Shown: positions 25,801 through 39,700 of the stretch, piece by piece
Position numbering within the stretch: position 1 is the stretch's first letter
Layout of the letters: each line of letters begins with the position of its first letter
Origin: Sipunculus nudus
Taxonomy: Eukaryota; Annelida; Sipuncula; Golfingiida; Sipunculidae
Direction of reading: 5' to 3'
DNA: 64,000 bases
Assembly: GCA_026874595.1 (NCBI GenBank)
Contig: CM049306.1
Span: 40,422,019-40,486,018, forward strand
Position numbers and translations under genes: made by a program
The notes under the pieces: generated by a model
The model's input: only the letters and a program-made list of their open reading frames with translations
What the model was told of the DNA's origin: nothing
Database searches by the model: none

Positions 25801-28800
25801 TGAAATGGAATGGGGTCTTCCTCTATCAACAGGTGAACTAAATGTGCATGATAAAAGGTCTGAGATGAAAAGTTCGGCTGAAAATGCATCAACAATCTTT
25901 TCAGAGATGTGTCCCGTGACCTTGACCTTTGACCTCAAAATCAATAGAAATCTAGTTTTATTGATAGGCAAATACAAGTCAAGTTTGAAACCCATATATC
26001 AATCCAAGCTGGAGTTACCATCAGGAAATGAATTTTTGGACAGATGGCTCCTGTGACCTTAACCTTTGACCTAAAAATCAATAGGGGTCTTCCTCTATTG
26101 GCAGGTGAACTATATTTGCAAAATAAAAGGTCTGACATGAATAGTTTGGCTGACAATGCATCCACAATCTTTTCAAAGATGATTGTCCTGTGACCTTTAC
26201 TTTTGACCTCATGACCTTAAAATCAATTGGACTTGTTTTATTGATGGGCCATATACAAGTCTAGTTTCAAATCAAAACAAGAAAAATAGCTGGAATTAGC
26301 ATCCGAAAACTAATATTTTGACAGATAGCTCCTGTGGCCTTGACCTTTGACCTTGTGACCCCAAAATTGATATGGATCATTCACTATTTGCAAGTGAGCT
26401 ATATGTTCAAGATGGAAGATCCGGGATGAAAAGTTTGGCTTAAAATGCATCCACAATATCTTTAAAGATGGGATTCCAGTGACCTTGACCTTTGACCTCA
26501 TGACCCTTGACCTATAGGGTGCTTACTTTAGTGGTGGGCCATACATAAGTCACGATTGAAATCCATATGGCAATCAACACTGGAGATGTCACAAGAGGCG
26601 TGTGATTTTCACCAAATATGGCAATATTAAAGGTCAAGGCCACTCTTATGGTAAAGGTTATGACCCAAATTTAAACAAGGCTATCCAAGATCTAGGGTCA
26701 CCTTGATTTTTGGACCAGTCCATGCAAGCCTTCTTGAGATTTTTAGGAATTTGTGTTATTTTTAGCAAAAATGGACCTATTTAAGGTCAAGGTCACTCTC
26801 CTAGCAAAGGTCATGACCCCATTTTGAAAAGGCTTTGTCCTCTTACCTATATCTATACATATGTAAAGTTTGAAAAAGATCAGTGATATATTTTTTTAGT
26901 TATCCCGCTCACACAATATTTCTGTGGCGGTGGCAGTGGCTGCGGCGTGACCGTCGTGAAACCATAGTATCCCAACTTTGTCTGGGGATACAACTAACAT
27001 TTGAAGTATTTTGAGCAAGGAGGGATAAATTAGGGAATGATCACTTTTAAAGACATCTGGAACCACAAGATGCTCCTTGCCAGTTACATTAGAAACCTCA
27101 CACCTATGTATGAAAACACTAAGGGCTGGCTACTGTACCTTGCAACTGCTCTAGTATTATCCCTAGTATTTTCTCAGTGTTTCATGCAGTATCACTTGGC
27201 AATTCTGCCATCATAATTATCACCTCTTGATAATTATTCTATTTGAATATAACAAATTTATATGTTATAATCTGGGCCCATTAAGTACGTACTTAAAAGG
27301 AAGGATAGTAGGAGTACTTAAACTGCAGGACCTCTCACCAACTGGTGATCACTTTATCTATGTTGTTCTTTGCATGGTGGGTTACAATTCAATCACAGAT
27401 AAATCAGTGGTGCATCTGATAAGGGCTGCTTAATTACTTATGTCATACAGAGTAGATATGATCAGCACAGTGGAGTTGATGGGGTGACACAGTCGATTTA
27501 AAGCAAACAGCTTTCATGTAAATTTTTATGATACATGAAGAGATGCAGAGGAAAAAGTCACAAATCATTTAGTTTCAGCCAGTTTTCTGTGAAGATGGAT
27601 GTCTGCTGGATTTCGAGGAGTAGGATGGTGTAATGGTTAGGGCAACTTGTAAGAGCAAAGGTTTTGGGCAGAATCTCGGTCAGTCCACATTCCTTGCCAA
27701 GAAAGACTCACGATCACAACGATAAGCCCACTCGACAACCGGAGTAAATAGTTACTGGTCATATATGGGTGGCAGGCAATGCAAAATGGATAACCTCATT
27801 GCACTTACAAATCACAATTTATCACATGCAAGGGTGTGCAATCACCCCATGGAACCAAGAAAAGCTACAGAAAGGAAAAGGGTTATCGACCAGAGAGGCA
27901 CAGTGTAAAGTCAGATGAGACTGATGGAGTCATATCAGACTATTAACCAAGCCTTTACTTTTTCAAGCAGCACCACAGCTTTGCTCACAGGTCATTTTAC
28001 ATAAGCTAGATTTAAATTTTAGAGTTCATGTCAATACCCAAGTCTGAACATGGAAGATGAACACCAGAGGATTATGGTCCTGAATGTTTTACAAATGAAG
28101 GATTTACCAATATTTCAGTCACAGAGAATGAAATCACAGACATACAATGTCATAAAATGAAAACTGTTACTGAACAGACAACATTATGCTAAAATCTGAA
28201 GTGACATAGTATGTTGTGAAGATTGCTTAAAGGTACCTTTTGTTCCTCAAATTTTAACTCCCAATTATTCTGACAGGAACTGAACAACTTCATTCATCCA
28301 AGACTGAATAATAAATTTAAATGTGAATCAAAATGTAACCAGACCCAAAGGATTACAGTGTAGGAAATATGTATTAAAGTTTAGAATATTTTTTATTTCA
28401 TGTCTGTTTAACCGAGACAAATATCAATGCTACCATTGTTTCCAAAATATAAAAGACCCTGGGAATATAATATTGATTGAAATTTAGTCAGTACAAATGG
28501 TGCCAAGAATTGAAATAATTAACATTATTATAGTGACAGGAAATATTAAAGTACCCAATGTTTAGATGCATACAAAATATCAGGACAATTGACGAGGACT
28601 TTCACAAGAAATCTTCAAATGAATTTTTAATGGTGGTCTGGTACAGTAACTTTACTTCATCCTTTGCTTGTTGGATCATCTGACTTTCATATAGTGCAAA
28701 AACTCCTTTATGAAGCCTTGAAAAACAAACTGAAGTTTAATTTAATTTTAATGTTGAATTCACTGGCAACAGCAGTTGATGGCAACCTAATTTTTGATTG

Positions 28801-31800
28801 CAACAAGAATTTACCATAAATCTTCTGCCTTCTTTTATAATTAGAAGTTTCTATCTCTACTGACAATGAAACAAGTCTCTAACAGACAGAAAGATAGCTG
28901 GAAAGACGACAAAAACCAAGGAACTGCCTGACATTCTGAAACCTTTTATTTAAAATGGTGCTTTAACTTAACAACTTGGAAGTGGGACACCTTCATAATC
29001 AAGAAAGCCAGCACATGCAGCTATTATTTATAGCTTGTCATCTGAAAAGATAGGAGCAAGTCTGGACATACAGCAACCACCTAAGATCAGGCAGGCAAAA
29101 AGGACACCTGCTTAAAAAGCACAAAAGGATAATAAAATCTGCAAGGCAAATACACACAGGCTGCTGCAAATAAGAATACTGCATGAGAGGGTGAATACAA
29201 CAAATACAGACAGAGGGCGCTGCAAATGAGGAAACTTACATGAGAGAGTGGCCCAGCGGTAGTTGGCCATCTGTTTGTGGAGTACACCCCATCCCTCCGC
29301 TGCTACCAGCATGATGAAGAAGAGCAGGGAGTCTTCCATGCTGGAGAGGAAGTGGCCCACACCTGTCAGGTCAGAGGTGTTGGTCCCTGAAACGAGTAAC
29401 ACATCCTACTGCTTAACCATACCAAGGTATACCTCACAATGGCAATGGCTGGCCATGCAATGTCTCTTTAGAGATATGAAAGGCATAAGCTACTCTTTTT
29501 TTTCAAAAGTGATAAACCTTACCACCACTTACGCTTTCCATACATGCAAACTTCAAACACCCAGTTGAGATCTCACCAGCAAGGTTATGCAGCACAACTC
29601 CCAATTCTAGATTCAGATTGCCCTTCTCCTGTCCCGGGACTTGTGGTACAACAGAAGGGGGCAGGATGTTATACTAGGCATCCAATGACCCTGGGACGAC
29701 TTCTAAGGCACTGCGCTTGTTAAATGAAGACTTAGGGATGAAAGACACAACCAGGTCACACGTTCAAGCTCAATGGCCCACAGGTTTATTTCTCTCTGCT
29801 TCTGGTGCTCATGCATTTAATGCAAGAATTTTTTTCCTGAAAGAGCGAGGAAATCGGTGTCAGTAGTGGTGAATGATTTGTATATTTGCAAGCCACAGAC
29901 AAGCAGGACCCCCAGGACTTTTTCCAGTCTGGCCTGCAGGATAAAGCAGAACTGCTGCACATTAGTCACATATATGTATGTACATATTCACATGAAAGAA
30001 CACTCAACAAAACCACACATACACACATAAACAGCTGTGCCAACTATCACAAAGTCATGCATGGAAGGATCGAAAGGGGTGAAAGAACTGAAAAACAGGA
30101 AAGTGCATTTTTTTCAAGTTACTGAAAATTACTTAACTGAATAAGAATAATCAACATTTCATTTAAATATATCTTTAATCTTTAAATTTTCTTAATTACC
30201 ATCTTTACAATCCGTTAAAAAATTTTGCTTTTTCTAGATTTGAAAAATGACTTGGCAAACAAATGAAACCTTAATATATTTACTGTCTCATGTTCATGTT
30301 GTCAGTTAAAATGTTGAAGTGTATTAAACTTAAGTATAAATTCAAAATTCAAATTACTAATTAAATATTCTGATAAATTTACTGTCTGGTATAGAGACTT
30401 AGCAAACTTTTTTTATTGGAATTATTAAAATATAAAAAAGTTAAGCATGCATCCAAACTTTAAAATCAAAAGGATACAGAGAGAAAGAGCAAGAATAGAA
30501 CACTAGGAACAGAACTAGCTACAAGCACGGAAGCCATTTTCCACAATCACAAACAACATCTCCAGGATTGGTGAAAACGTTCACCAACCATGTTCCAATA
30601 GGTGCAGTAAAACACACCAAGAGGGAAAAAGACCATAGCTTACCAGTAGTTGAAACTTCATGCCACTGCAACATTACCAGGATAACCACCACCAGTTTAC
30701 ACAGGGGAGCACAGGTCACCAGCTTGTGTAGGCGGTTGGAGTACTGCAAAAATAAATGAAATTCTCACAAGGTAATTTAAAACAGTATTAACTGAGCATG
30801 CTTAGGTTTGGCAACATCATGTATTTACAATATATTACCAGAGGAAAAGATAAACTTCACAGGCCCTTGTTAAAACCGAGTGCACCTTGTATCCATAAGA
30901 TCTAACAATTATTGCGAGGTTCTCTTCTAGCTGTCATAGTATACAATTGAGGTACCACCCCATATAAATGTGATTAACAAATTAGAAGTATGATATTTTT
31001 AATCTGCCGCCTGTTCACAACAAACAGTGTTCATCTTGCAAAAACCCATAAGTAACAGTCAGGTTTTAGCTATAATGAAACTTTCACAAATACTTTACAT
31101 TGGAAGACCTAGTTTTTGTGATCCTACATTTACTTCATCAGCCTGATAAAAACATATACAGAAACTTGAAACTTGGAAAAACAAAGAAACTTAAAATAAA
31201 GCTTCTACTTATCAGAAGTTCAACAAAATATGTATCATATATAAAATATTTTAATTTTTGAACTTATGCATGAAACTGTGACCCAAATGGTTTATTTTAT
31301 TTAGGTTAGTTGGACACAATGCAGTTTCTACTGTATGTTTTTCAACCTAACGGATTGGCCCAAAAACTGTTCTTACCTTCATGAACAAGAGACAGTTGAT
31401 AAACCAGGCACCCAGAAGGACAGACCAGATAATGCTTAGTGCCATGTAGATGACAGGAAGTGGCATCTCATCACTACTCAGATGCTGGCCACCGGGGTTC
31501 ATCAACATCAGATCAGTCTGAAAGGAAAGGGAGAAAAGAGTTCAGTACCACTGAATCATTGAGTATCACTATCAAACATCTTCAAAGCCAATCATTCACC
31601 AACCTTTTCTATCTATAGAATATATATGTCCTCTCTGACTTACTCTGCACACATATTAATGAATTAAAGGTAATTTGTGTTGGGAAACGTTCGTAAAACA
31701 CCTCTGTGATGGATGTATTAGTTGGTTTAACTAAAAGCTGTTGGGAGCAATATTGACAAATGGAAAATACAATGCAACCTAAGGTGGTTGGTTGCGTATA

Positions 31801-33668
31801 TATGCACAGTCACTAGTTCATAACACCCTATGCAAAACTCTGGATAGTCTGACCTTATCACAGATATCCTTGTTGAATATGTTAGGATACTTTAGGCATC
31901 CCCCCACACGCACACATAAACACATGGATATAAACAAAACAAAAAGCCTGTGTACAGTGGGCTCTACATTTCCTGGTCTATTTTTTTTAACAGGTTCAAG
32001 GGATTCCCTTTAGTTAAAATTATAATATTAACAACCATCAAATGTCAGAAAAGGCCCCTTTAAGTTTAACATAGGCATGTATACCTATTCAAGCCAAAGC
32101 TACATGTCCCTACATGCAAATAAATATCTGACAAGAATGTCCTTGAAACTTATGTCATGTTGTGGAGCATGTTATTTTACCAAGACACCAATTGCTATTT
32201 ACCACACACGGTAAATATGATTTTACTTCATAAGATTACAGGGCTAGAACCTATTGACATGCATTGGAATCAGCTGGCCATGAACACTACCCAGCAATAA
32301 ATAAATGGCATGGACAACATGGCTGACTTTAGGCCAATTAATTCAGTTGGCACAGGAGGACAGTTCCTCTCTAGCATTGGAACTTTTTAACATATTTGGC
32401 TTCTCCTCAGAAATATGTGGTTTTGTCAGAAATTTTTAATGGCATTAAACCAAAGCCATGGTGTTTGATGAACAAGGATTTCGCTAGTTTGAGGAACTGT
32501 GGCATAACAATGACATAATATAGAAAGCCCTCCCCCCCAGGAAAACAGATGATATTGTTCTGAAAAGTTTAAATAAACATGTCATTGTGAGCAAGGCCTT
32601 AAAAAAATCACCAAATTTTTAACTTGAGTACATCAGGCACTGGCTGACTCAGACACAAGTACTCATTACCATTTCAATACTTGAAAGACTTTTATGGCCA
32701 TTATTTACCCAGGCAAAACATGTACCAATTAGATTTGGTGACAGTACGACTTTTCCCAGTGAAGAACAGATACAAATGAGTGAATCAAAGGTGTAATCAC
32801 AGACTTTCACATAATTTACTAGCAAATGTTTATAGTCTATATGTTTATATGTTAATGAATAAATGCAGGTTGCCTGCAAGTCCACAGTACTATTCAGATA
32901 TAAATGTACGTACAAATATACAAAGAGTCCAAATTTGGACTGGAGTCCTTAGCAAATATTACCCAGACTTGAGTATTCACATACTCCTTTCAACCTTACT
33001 TGAGAGTGGTCCAAAAGTGTAAATACTAAAGGAATCCCACAGCTCATAGATACATTAGTATAAGTAAACAAGATCATACCTGGCATACTCTAGAGGGAAA
33101 GTCCTCTTCAGGGTTTGTCTCTGGGATCAATGAAGATGTACACTGGAGCAGCATGAACACATAATGTTCCTGTTTATCCACTCGGTCATTCAAGGTGTAG
33201 TACCCTGACAATGTGGAACTGTTCTGCCCGACGCTGAAGCGCTTACATAATCCCTGCTTCACAGTTTCCCCGTTCCTCCGGGCATTCTCCATGCTGAGGC
33301 AGTCATAGCTCAGCATGTTGGGGGTATAGCGTGACAACTGAAAATTCATTTCAGTTTTCACATAATTAAACTCTTGCTAAAGAATTTCATTCTATTAAAA
33401 GTTTTAAGCAACTATGTCTGAAAGTTTATGAACTTTCAGTTTCATAATATTACAATACCTTTTAAATCAAATAAATTATAAGAATTTTTAATTTATAATC
33501 ATCCAGACATAATTTTCAACATTTCTAAGGAAATACTACTGCCAGTAACAGAAATATAACTACAGAAAATAAATATTAATTAATGGCCAGGAACTGTCTT
33601 ACATTCACATTATGACCAAATGTTTAATTATTAACAGTGCAAAATCATGTATTTCTAATATCATATAT

Positions 33669-33705
<37 letters not shown>

Positions 33706-36700
33706 TCTATTACCTCTCTGGCTTCTGCATTATTGCACATCATCAACCAAAAACTTGGAACAGTGAGGCGTTTCTGAAATAAAAAAGAAATTCAATTTAA
33801 TTTGTGATGCATGATGCAGAAAATGAGCAAACTGCAGTCCCTTTTTTTTTTTATATCCACACACATAGATCTGTATGTTTGATGTCCAAAATGAAAACCC
33901 GACCCCAGTGATTTCTAAATTTACAGACAACCAAATGTATTTGTAATCCGTTCCTCTCATACTTGAAAGGTCAAGTATGCCACATTTATGACTAAGTCAA
34001 GCTATGAAGTCTGTGAACTTCTGAACCGTTGACTAGTTGACCTCTGGAGTCTGGACAACTCATTGTTAAAGACACTTGTGTGAGGCTTTTGTTCAGATAC
34101 TCAGTTAAATTAATATTAATAAATCAAGAATAAAAACAAGGGACCCATGGGTCATGGCGCTCAGCTGATCATGATTGGACTATAAATGTTTCTCCACTGT
34201 GATACTATATCGAGTTGAGAAAGCTTATGAATATCATGGACATGTTGGGCTATTATAAAGGAATGTAATGTAATATGTGAGTAAATGATAAATGAAATTA
34301 CCTGACTGATGGATTAATAGAGTAAAATATAGTGGTTTATTTTTATTTATTTAGGAGGGGTTGAAAATCGTGATATATGTGAGCAAATATGAATGCAATG
34401 ACAGCAGTAATAAGCAGTAGTAGAATGATGATAAGGCTATTTGTTGAAGGATCTAAAGTGTATGGTAGTCTGCAAGCTTTCAATTTGACAGATATGAAGT
34501 TATGGTTAACTATGCTGATGAAGTGATTTATGAATTTGTGACTGTATGACACAATATCTCTTTAGTCTTGACAAGGTACATTATTGTGATTCATCTTGTT
34601 CTTGCTTACTGAGGCTGACTTTGGGATGGGGTCGGAGAAAAGAAAAGTGAGGGCAGCACGAAGGTGGATGTAGAAATATTCTATTGTAATGTTTTGCATT
34701 TATATAAGAATATGAAAAACTAAGAGGAAAGGGGCCCTCCTACTTGGTTATAGTAAATTTCTAAATATATGATTGCAAACTAATACTCTGACAAGACTGT
34801 CATGAAGAAAAACAGTAAAGTTTTGAGATACTGTGATGCATATGAAAATTTACAGATGGACAGGCAAGTGGACAGAATGGACTAATACCTTTATTTCACT
34901 TTCAAGGGAATAATGCATTTAAGTTTATATAAAAGCCTATTTGTTTTAAGCATATTCACTTTTTCCATTAAGAAGTTTTTATCTGAATTTTTTTTATTTA
35001 CAGGTTTTATAAATTTTTAATAAAAAAAACTGAAAATATAAGTTAAAATATTAGAATTGTTGCAAAAGTTGCAATCATTATATATACAGAGTAAAAAACT
35101 GAAACTATAAGTTTAAATATTAGAATTGTTGCAAAAGTTGCAATCATCATATATCATATTGGGTCATATTATGCATACACATATATTTTATTATTTTTAA
35201 ATCATAAATGTTTAAACTAAATTTAAAAGAAAATAATGCCACAACATGGCATCTACAAGAATATTCCTTGAATCACTATTAAAAAGTTTTGCACACTGGA
35301 GTTTTCAGTACATGCTAAATTTTTTTTTCACCAAAATGAAATAAAAAATTCATGAATTTGATAAAATAAAACATCTTTTCAAATAAAGTATACACACTGT
35401 TGGTTGAATGAGGGACAAACAATATCATTGTACTAATTACTATCCCAGTTTTAATTTATTACTGGAATTAATAGTCAATTTCACACCTGGTGAAGTTTTT
35501 ACTCTTCTGAAGTAAGGAATTACTTATCTGATAAACATCCACACTTTCACAGCAATACACCACTTAGTGGACACAACTTAATGTACACTTTAATCATTGT
35601 AACCCTGGTGGTACAATACAAAATCTAAAAAGTAGCATAGCCTAGAATAAGAATGAATCAAATACAGAAAATAATAACATTCATATAGTTTATGCACCAT
35701 CTGGGGGGGGGGGGGGGGGGAGTGCAGGGCAGAGGGGAAGCCTGCTGGTATTGGCCAAGCTTAGCCAAGGCAAGCTGCCTGGGGTGTGTTACATAATGCA
35801 AGTGAATGCTGTACTACTAGGTGGGCTAGATGTAAACAACACTTGACATGGTGTATGAAAACTTGAATAAAAGCTATTCTTTCGAATCAATTTCTTTGAA
35901 ATTTCAGATATTAAAAGATTAAATCCTTATGTTTAAATGCTGTGAAAATTAAATCAACAGTGCCAAAGTTGGACAAAATTTAAGGTATTGATTTTTTATT
36001 TATGCAAATAACTTGAAAAAATTGCAAAATTCATATCTAATTTTGGGTAAACAATTGAATCTTGATTAAATAAAGTTATATTCCTGAAAAAAAGTCTAGG
36101 TTCAGCAATTCTCATGTTAGGTGAGTAAATAAATTTCCTGATTTTTTTAAAAACTGCATTATATTTTGGCCCATAACTTCAAAATTATACCCAATACTGA
36201 CCTAAATTTTGGTATTTTTATAGAAAATGTATGAAAGAATGTGAATACTAAATATGATCAAAAACAGATCAGTGGTTTTGATATTAGGCAGCCTTGAAGT
36301 GTAACAATGGCTTTTTTTTATGGAAAACGGAGGTTTTTCCTTAATATCTCGAAGGAACGAAGTCCTAATGATCTAATTTTCGGTTTGGTAGGAGATTTTG
36401 GGGACATCTAAAATTATGCTAACAGCCTGGGGAGCATAGAGATGTGCACTGAACGACCTACAGTCATCAAAGTGGACTGCTTGACAATGTAAGGGAATAC
36501 AACAAGAGCCTCTAAAAAAATTCAATAACTAGCCTAATTTTGCAGCTTTTATTTTCAAATTTCAGTTTTTAACAGATTAAATCCTTATGTGTACATGCTG
36601 TGAAAATTAAATCCACAGTACTTACATGAAAAATACGTGCCGTGGCCAAAGTTTAAGGTACCAATTTTATATTTTTGCCAATATTTTAAAAAATTTAACA

Positions 36701-39700
36701 GATTTTGATCTAATTTTTGGTATACAATTTAATTTTGATTAATTAAAGTTGTATTACTGGAAAAAAGTCCCTACCTTTAACACTTTTGGTCTTAAGTGAC
36801 CAAATATCTTCCTGATTTTTTTACAAAGTCCATTATGTTTGGGCCCATAACTTTTTTAAATTATATAATACTGACTTAATTTCTGGCATGTACATAGGAA
36901 CTATATAGAGGAATATTTATGGTAAATATGAAGAAAACCAGATGAGTGGTTTTGATATAAGGCAGTCCTGAAGTGTGAAAATAGATTTCTAATAAAAAAT
37001 TGAGGTTTTTCCTTAATATCTCAAAGGAACGAAGTCCTATTGACCCAATTCTCAGCATGGTAGGAGATTTAAGGGACATCTAACTGTATGCCCAATTTCA
37101 GATTCGTAGGTCCAACGGTGTCGAAACGTGCCAGTCTTACGGATGGACATCCAGACGGACAGACGGACGGACGACGGACAATGGACCACGACTATAGCTC
37201 AGATGACTTATAGTCAGCTGAGCTAAAAATGTACTGTTAATCAAACAACACACACTAAGCAATGAAAGCAAAGTTTCATTAAAAAATTGTTTTCCCATTT
37301 AGAGAATTACAGGATTTTCAGAATTTCCCGGTGTGAAACAGTAAGGTATGAAAGTCAGGTGAAGTTGTGTGAAGAATCTTGCAAAAAGCTATATCACAGG
37401 CAAATTTGTGGAATTTATGTCTCCCACTTCTGCCTCTTGTTGTGTCCTGTGATTTTTAAGCTTGCCTTCTGAATATGTTTTAGTTTTTTATTTTATTTGT
37501 CTCAACATGTCATAATTTTTTTTTGTGAATTGAGAACAAAAGGGAAATGTTTTGTTTGTTTTGGAGCTGATGATGATAAATTTTTAGACAGACACTCCAA
37601 AACCAATCCCAACCAACGTATACAACAGAGCAATTACTGAACCAAAATTGATATTGGATATTTAAGGAAAGTTATCCCTCAGAACCAAACAACTTGATGG
37701 ACAGACAGACAGACAAACCCAAATCAATGTCCCCAGTTCCGCGAAAGTGGGGATAATAACTTATAAAGACAACTGAACAAGTGCAGTGAATTCAAATGTG
37801 AGCAAAGTCAGGCCGTTACTCTTAGTCAAAAACAAGACATGTTTTTAGATGTGCAATAAAAGCCAATAAGTCATTAACAGGTGTTAATTTCATTTTTTAA
37901 ATATTCTGTTATACAGTGTCATAAATATAATTAAAACCTGGGTTGGAGTCAGGTAACATCTAACAAGTCCCAAAACTTGCTACCTTGTTCTATCCTGACA
38001 TGATCTTCTGTGCCAAGATCAATATTATATAATGGAGACAGCCAGGTCTCAAAGCAAGTCTGGGGTTGTCTTGGTGCATCAGTGTTTACCACTGGATATA
38101 CCATAGGCAAGTGCATTCACTGTTCTGCATGAAGACACTTGTATTACTGGTACGCTATTGGTCACACTCAGGTGCAGAAAAATGTGACAACTAGCCATCT
38201 GTGACACCCAAACTCTAGGAAATCTTCAGAGGTTCTCATCTATGATTACAGTTTGTTTACAAATAAACAGACTGTTATCAGAGACCAAGGACATGTACAG
38301 TCAAACTTTTCAAGGTCAACCTTATGCACTTGGCAAATCTGTTCCCCATACTGAAGGGATGCAGAGGGTTGACAGGATATCAAGAAAAGGTCAATTGATA
38401 ATGGCCCAGTTGAACCTTTTAATATTTTATACAAACTCTGGTTTGTGATACTCAAACCCATGCGTTCTCTGTTCTTGCTAGCAATTACTTAATTCAGCAC
38501 ATATTTTCTGAAATACAGGGCTGGTTTTTCTCCAACTTGAATGCTTACTTTATACAGCTCGACATTGCCTTTTGAAGGCGTTTGCTCTGTTGGCCAAATA
38601 ACACCTAACCTTTACATGTCCTATATAAATTTTAACTATCCAACAAATCCAATTATCATGATAAAGAACTGGATGTTATACGTGATTGTTTTGTAGGTTT
38701 TACTTCATGTAAGACAACGATTAAACATTTGTAATTGATATACAATGCATCTACATTCTACAGATAATTCAAGAAACATGTTTTCACAAATTTTATAGTT
38801 ACATTTTTCCGAGGTAGAATTAATGAGTTGTGCCCACTGCCTAGCTTGGCAAGAAGTTGGTAATTTCTTATTGGCTTAGCCTAACCAGTACCACATTTGT
38901 CAGCCAAACTGCTAGCTCGACTTAATCAAACTCAATATTATTAGGCCCTGCCAGATATTGAGTCTGATAGCCATACAATGCGAGTTTCTGCAATATAAGC
39001 CGCAGAATTTTCAACTGATCCATTGCATCTTCTTTGGCTACCTGTTTAGTGTTTACTGCCAAACACCATGACACAGGATTATACCATTTTAACACCAATG
39101 ACTGAATGAGTATGTGTTTCATGGTTTTGACAGCAACTAAAATTAAATTTGGATCAGCAATTTTAAACTTTAATTGACCTTTATACCAGAGGCATATCAA
39201 TGAGTTAAGAGGGGACGAACAGTCGTATTGGCACACAAAATACCTCACTTGGAGCCTCTTTTACTCGAGGGACTGAGAGCCTGAACTTTGTTACCTTTTG
39301 GGCCCAATCACATAATCAGGCCTACATTTCCAAGATGGGGTCTAAACTGACTGGACCGTGGACCGTCTCATATAATTAGTAATCAACAAAAGCCATGACA
39401 TGATATGACATTGACATGCCTCTTACTTCTCCATTACATGAATCCTAAACATCATAACATCCGTCCATATACACCCATGACCTCGTCCAAGCAGGCCGGA
39501 TTCTATACTTGCTCCACATTTTGTTTAAAACTGGCCCAGCTTTAAAGTGTGACTTGCTGGGTTGGGGTTGTCGACATCTGTTGACACTGGTTACAATGGG
39601 TTAGGGTGGTGTGTGTAGTCTGAGGCTTGTAGTGTAGAAACTCTCACTGTATGGCTATTTGACTCCATAATTTATATTGAGTCTGAATAAATTGGGCTAC

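Noticed and set aside
27622-27700. A functional tRNA gene
   Set aside because: The B box is degenerate and the acceptor stem does not pair; at best a SINE head.
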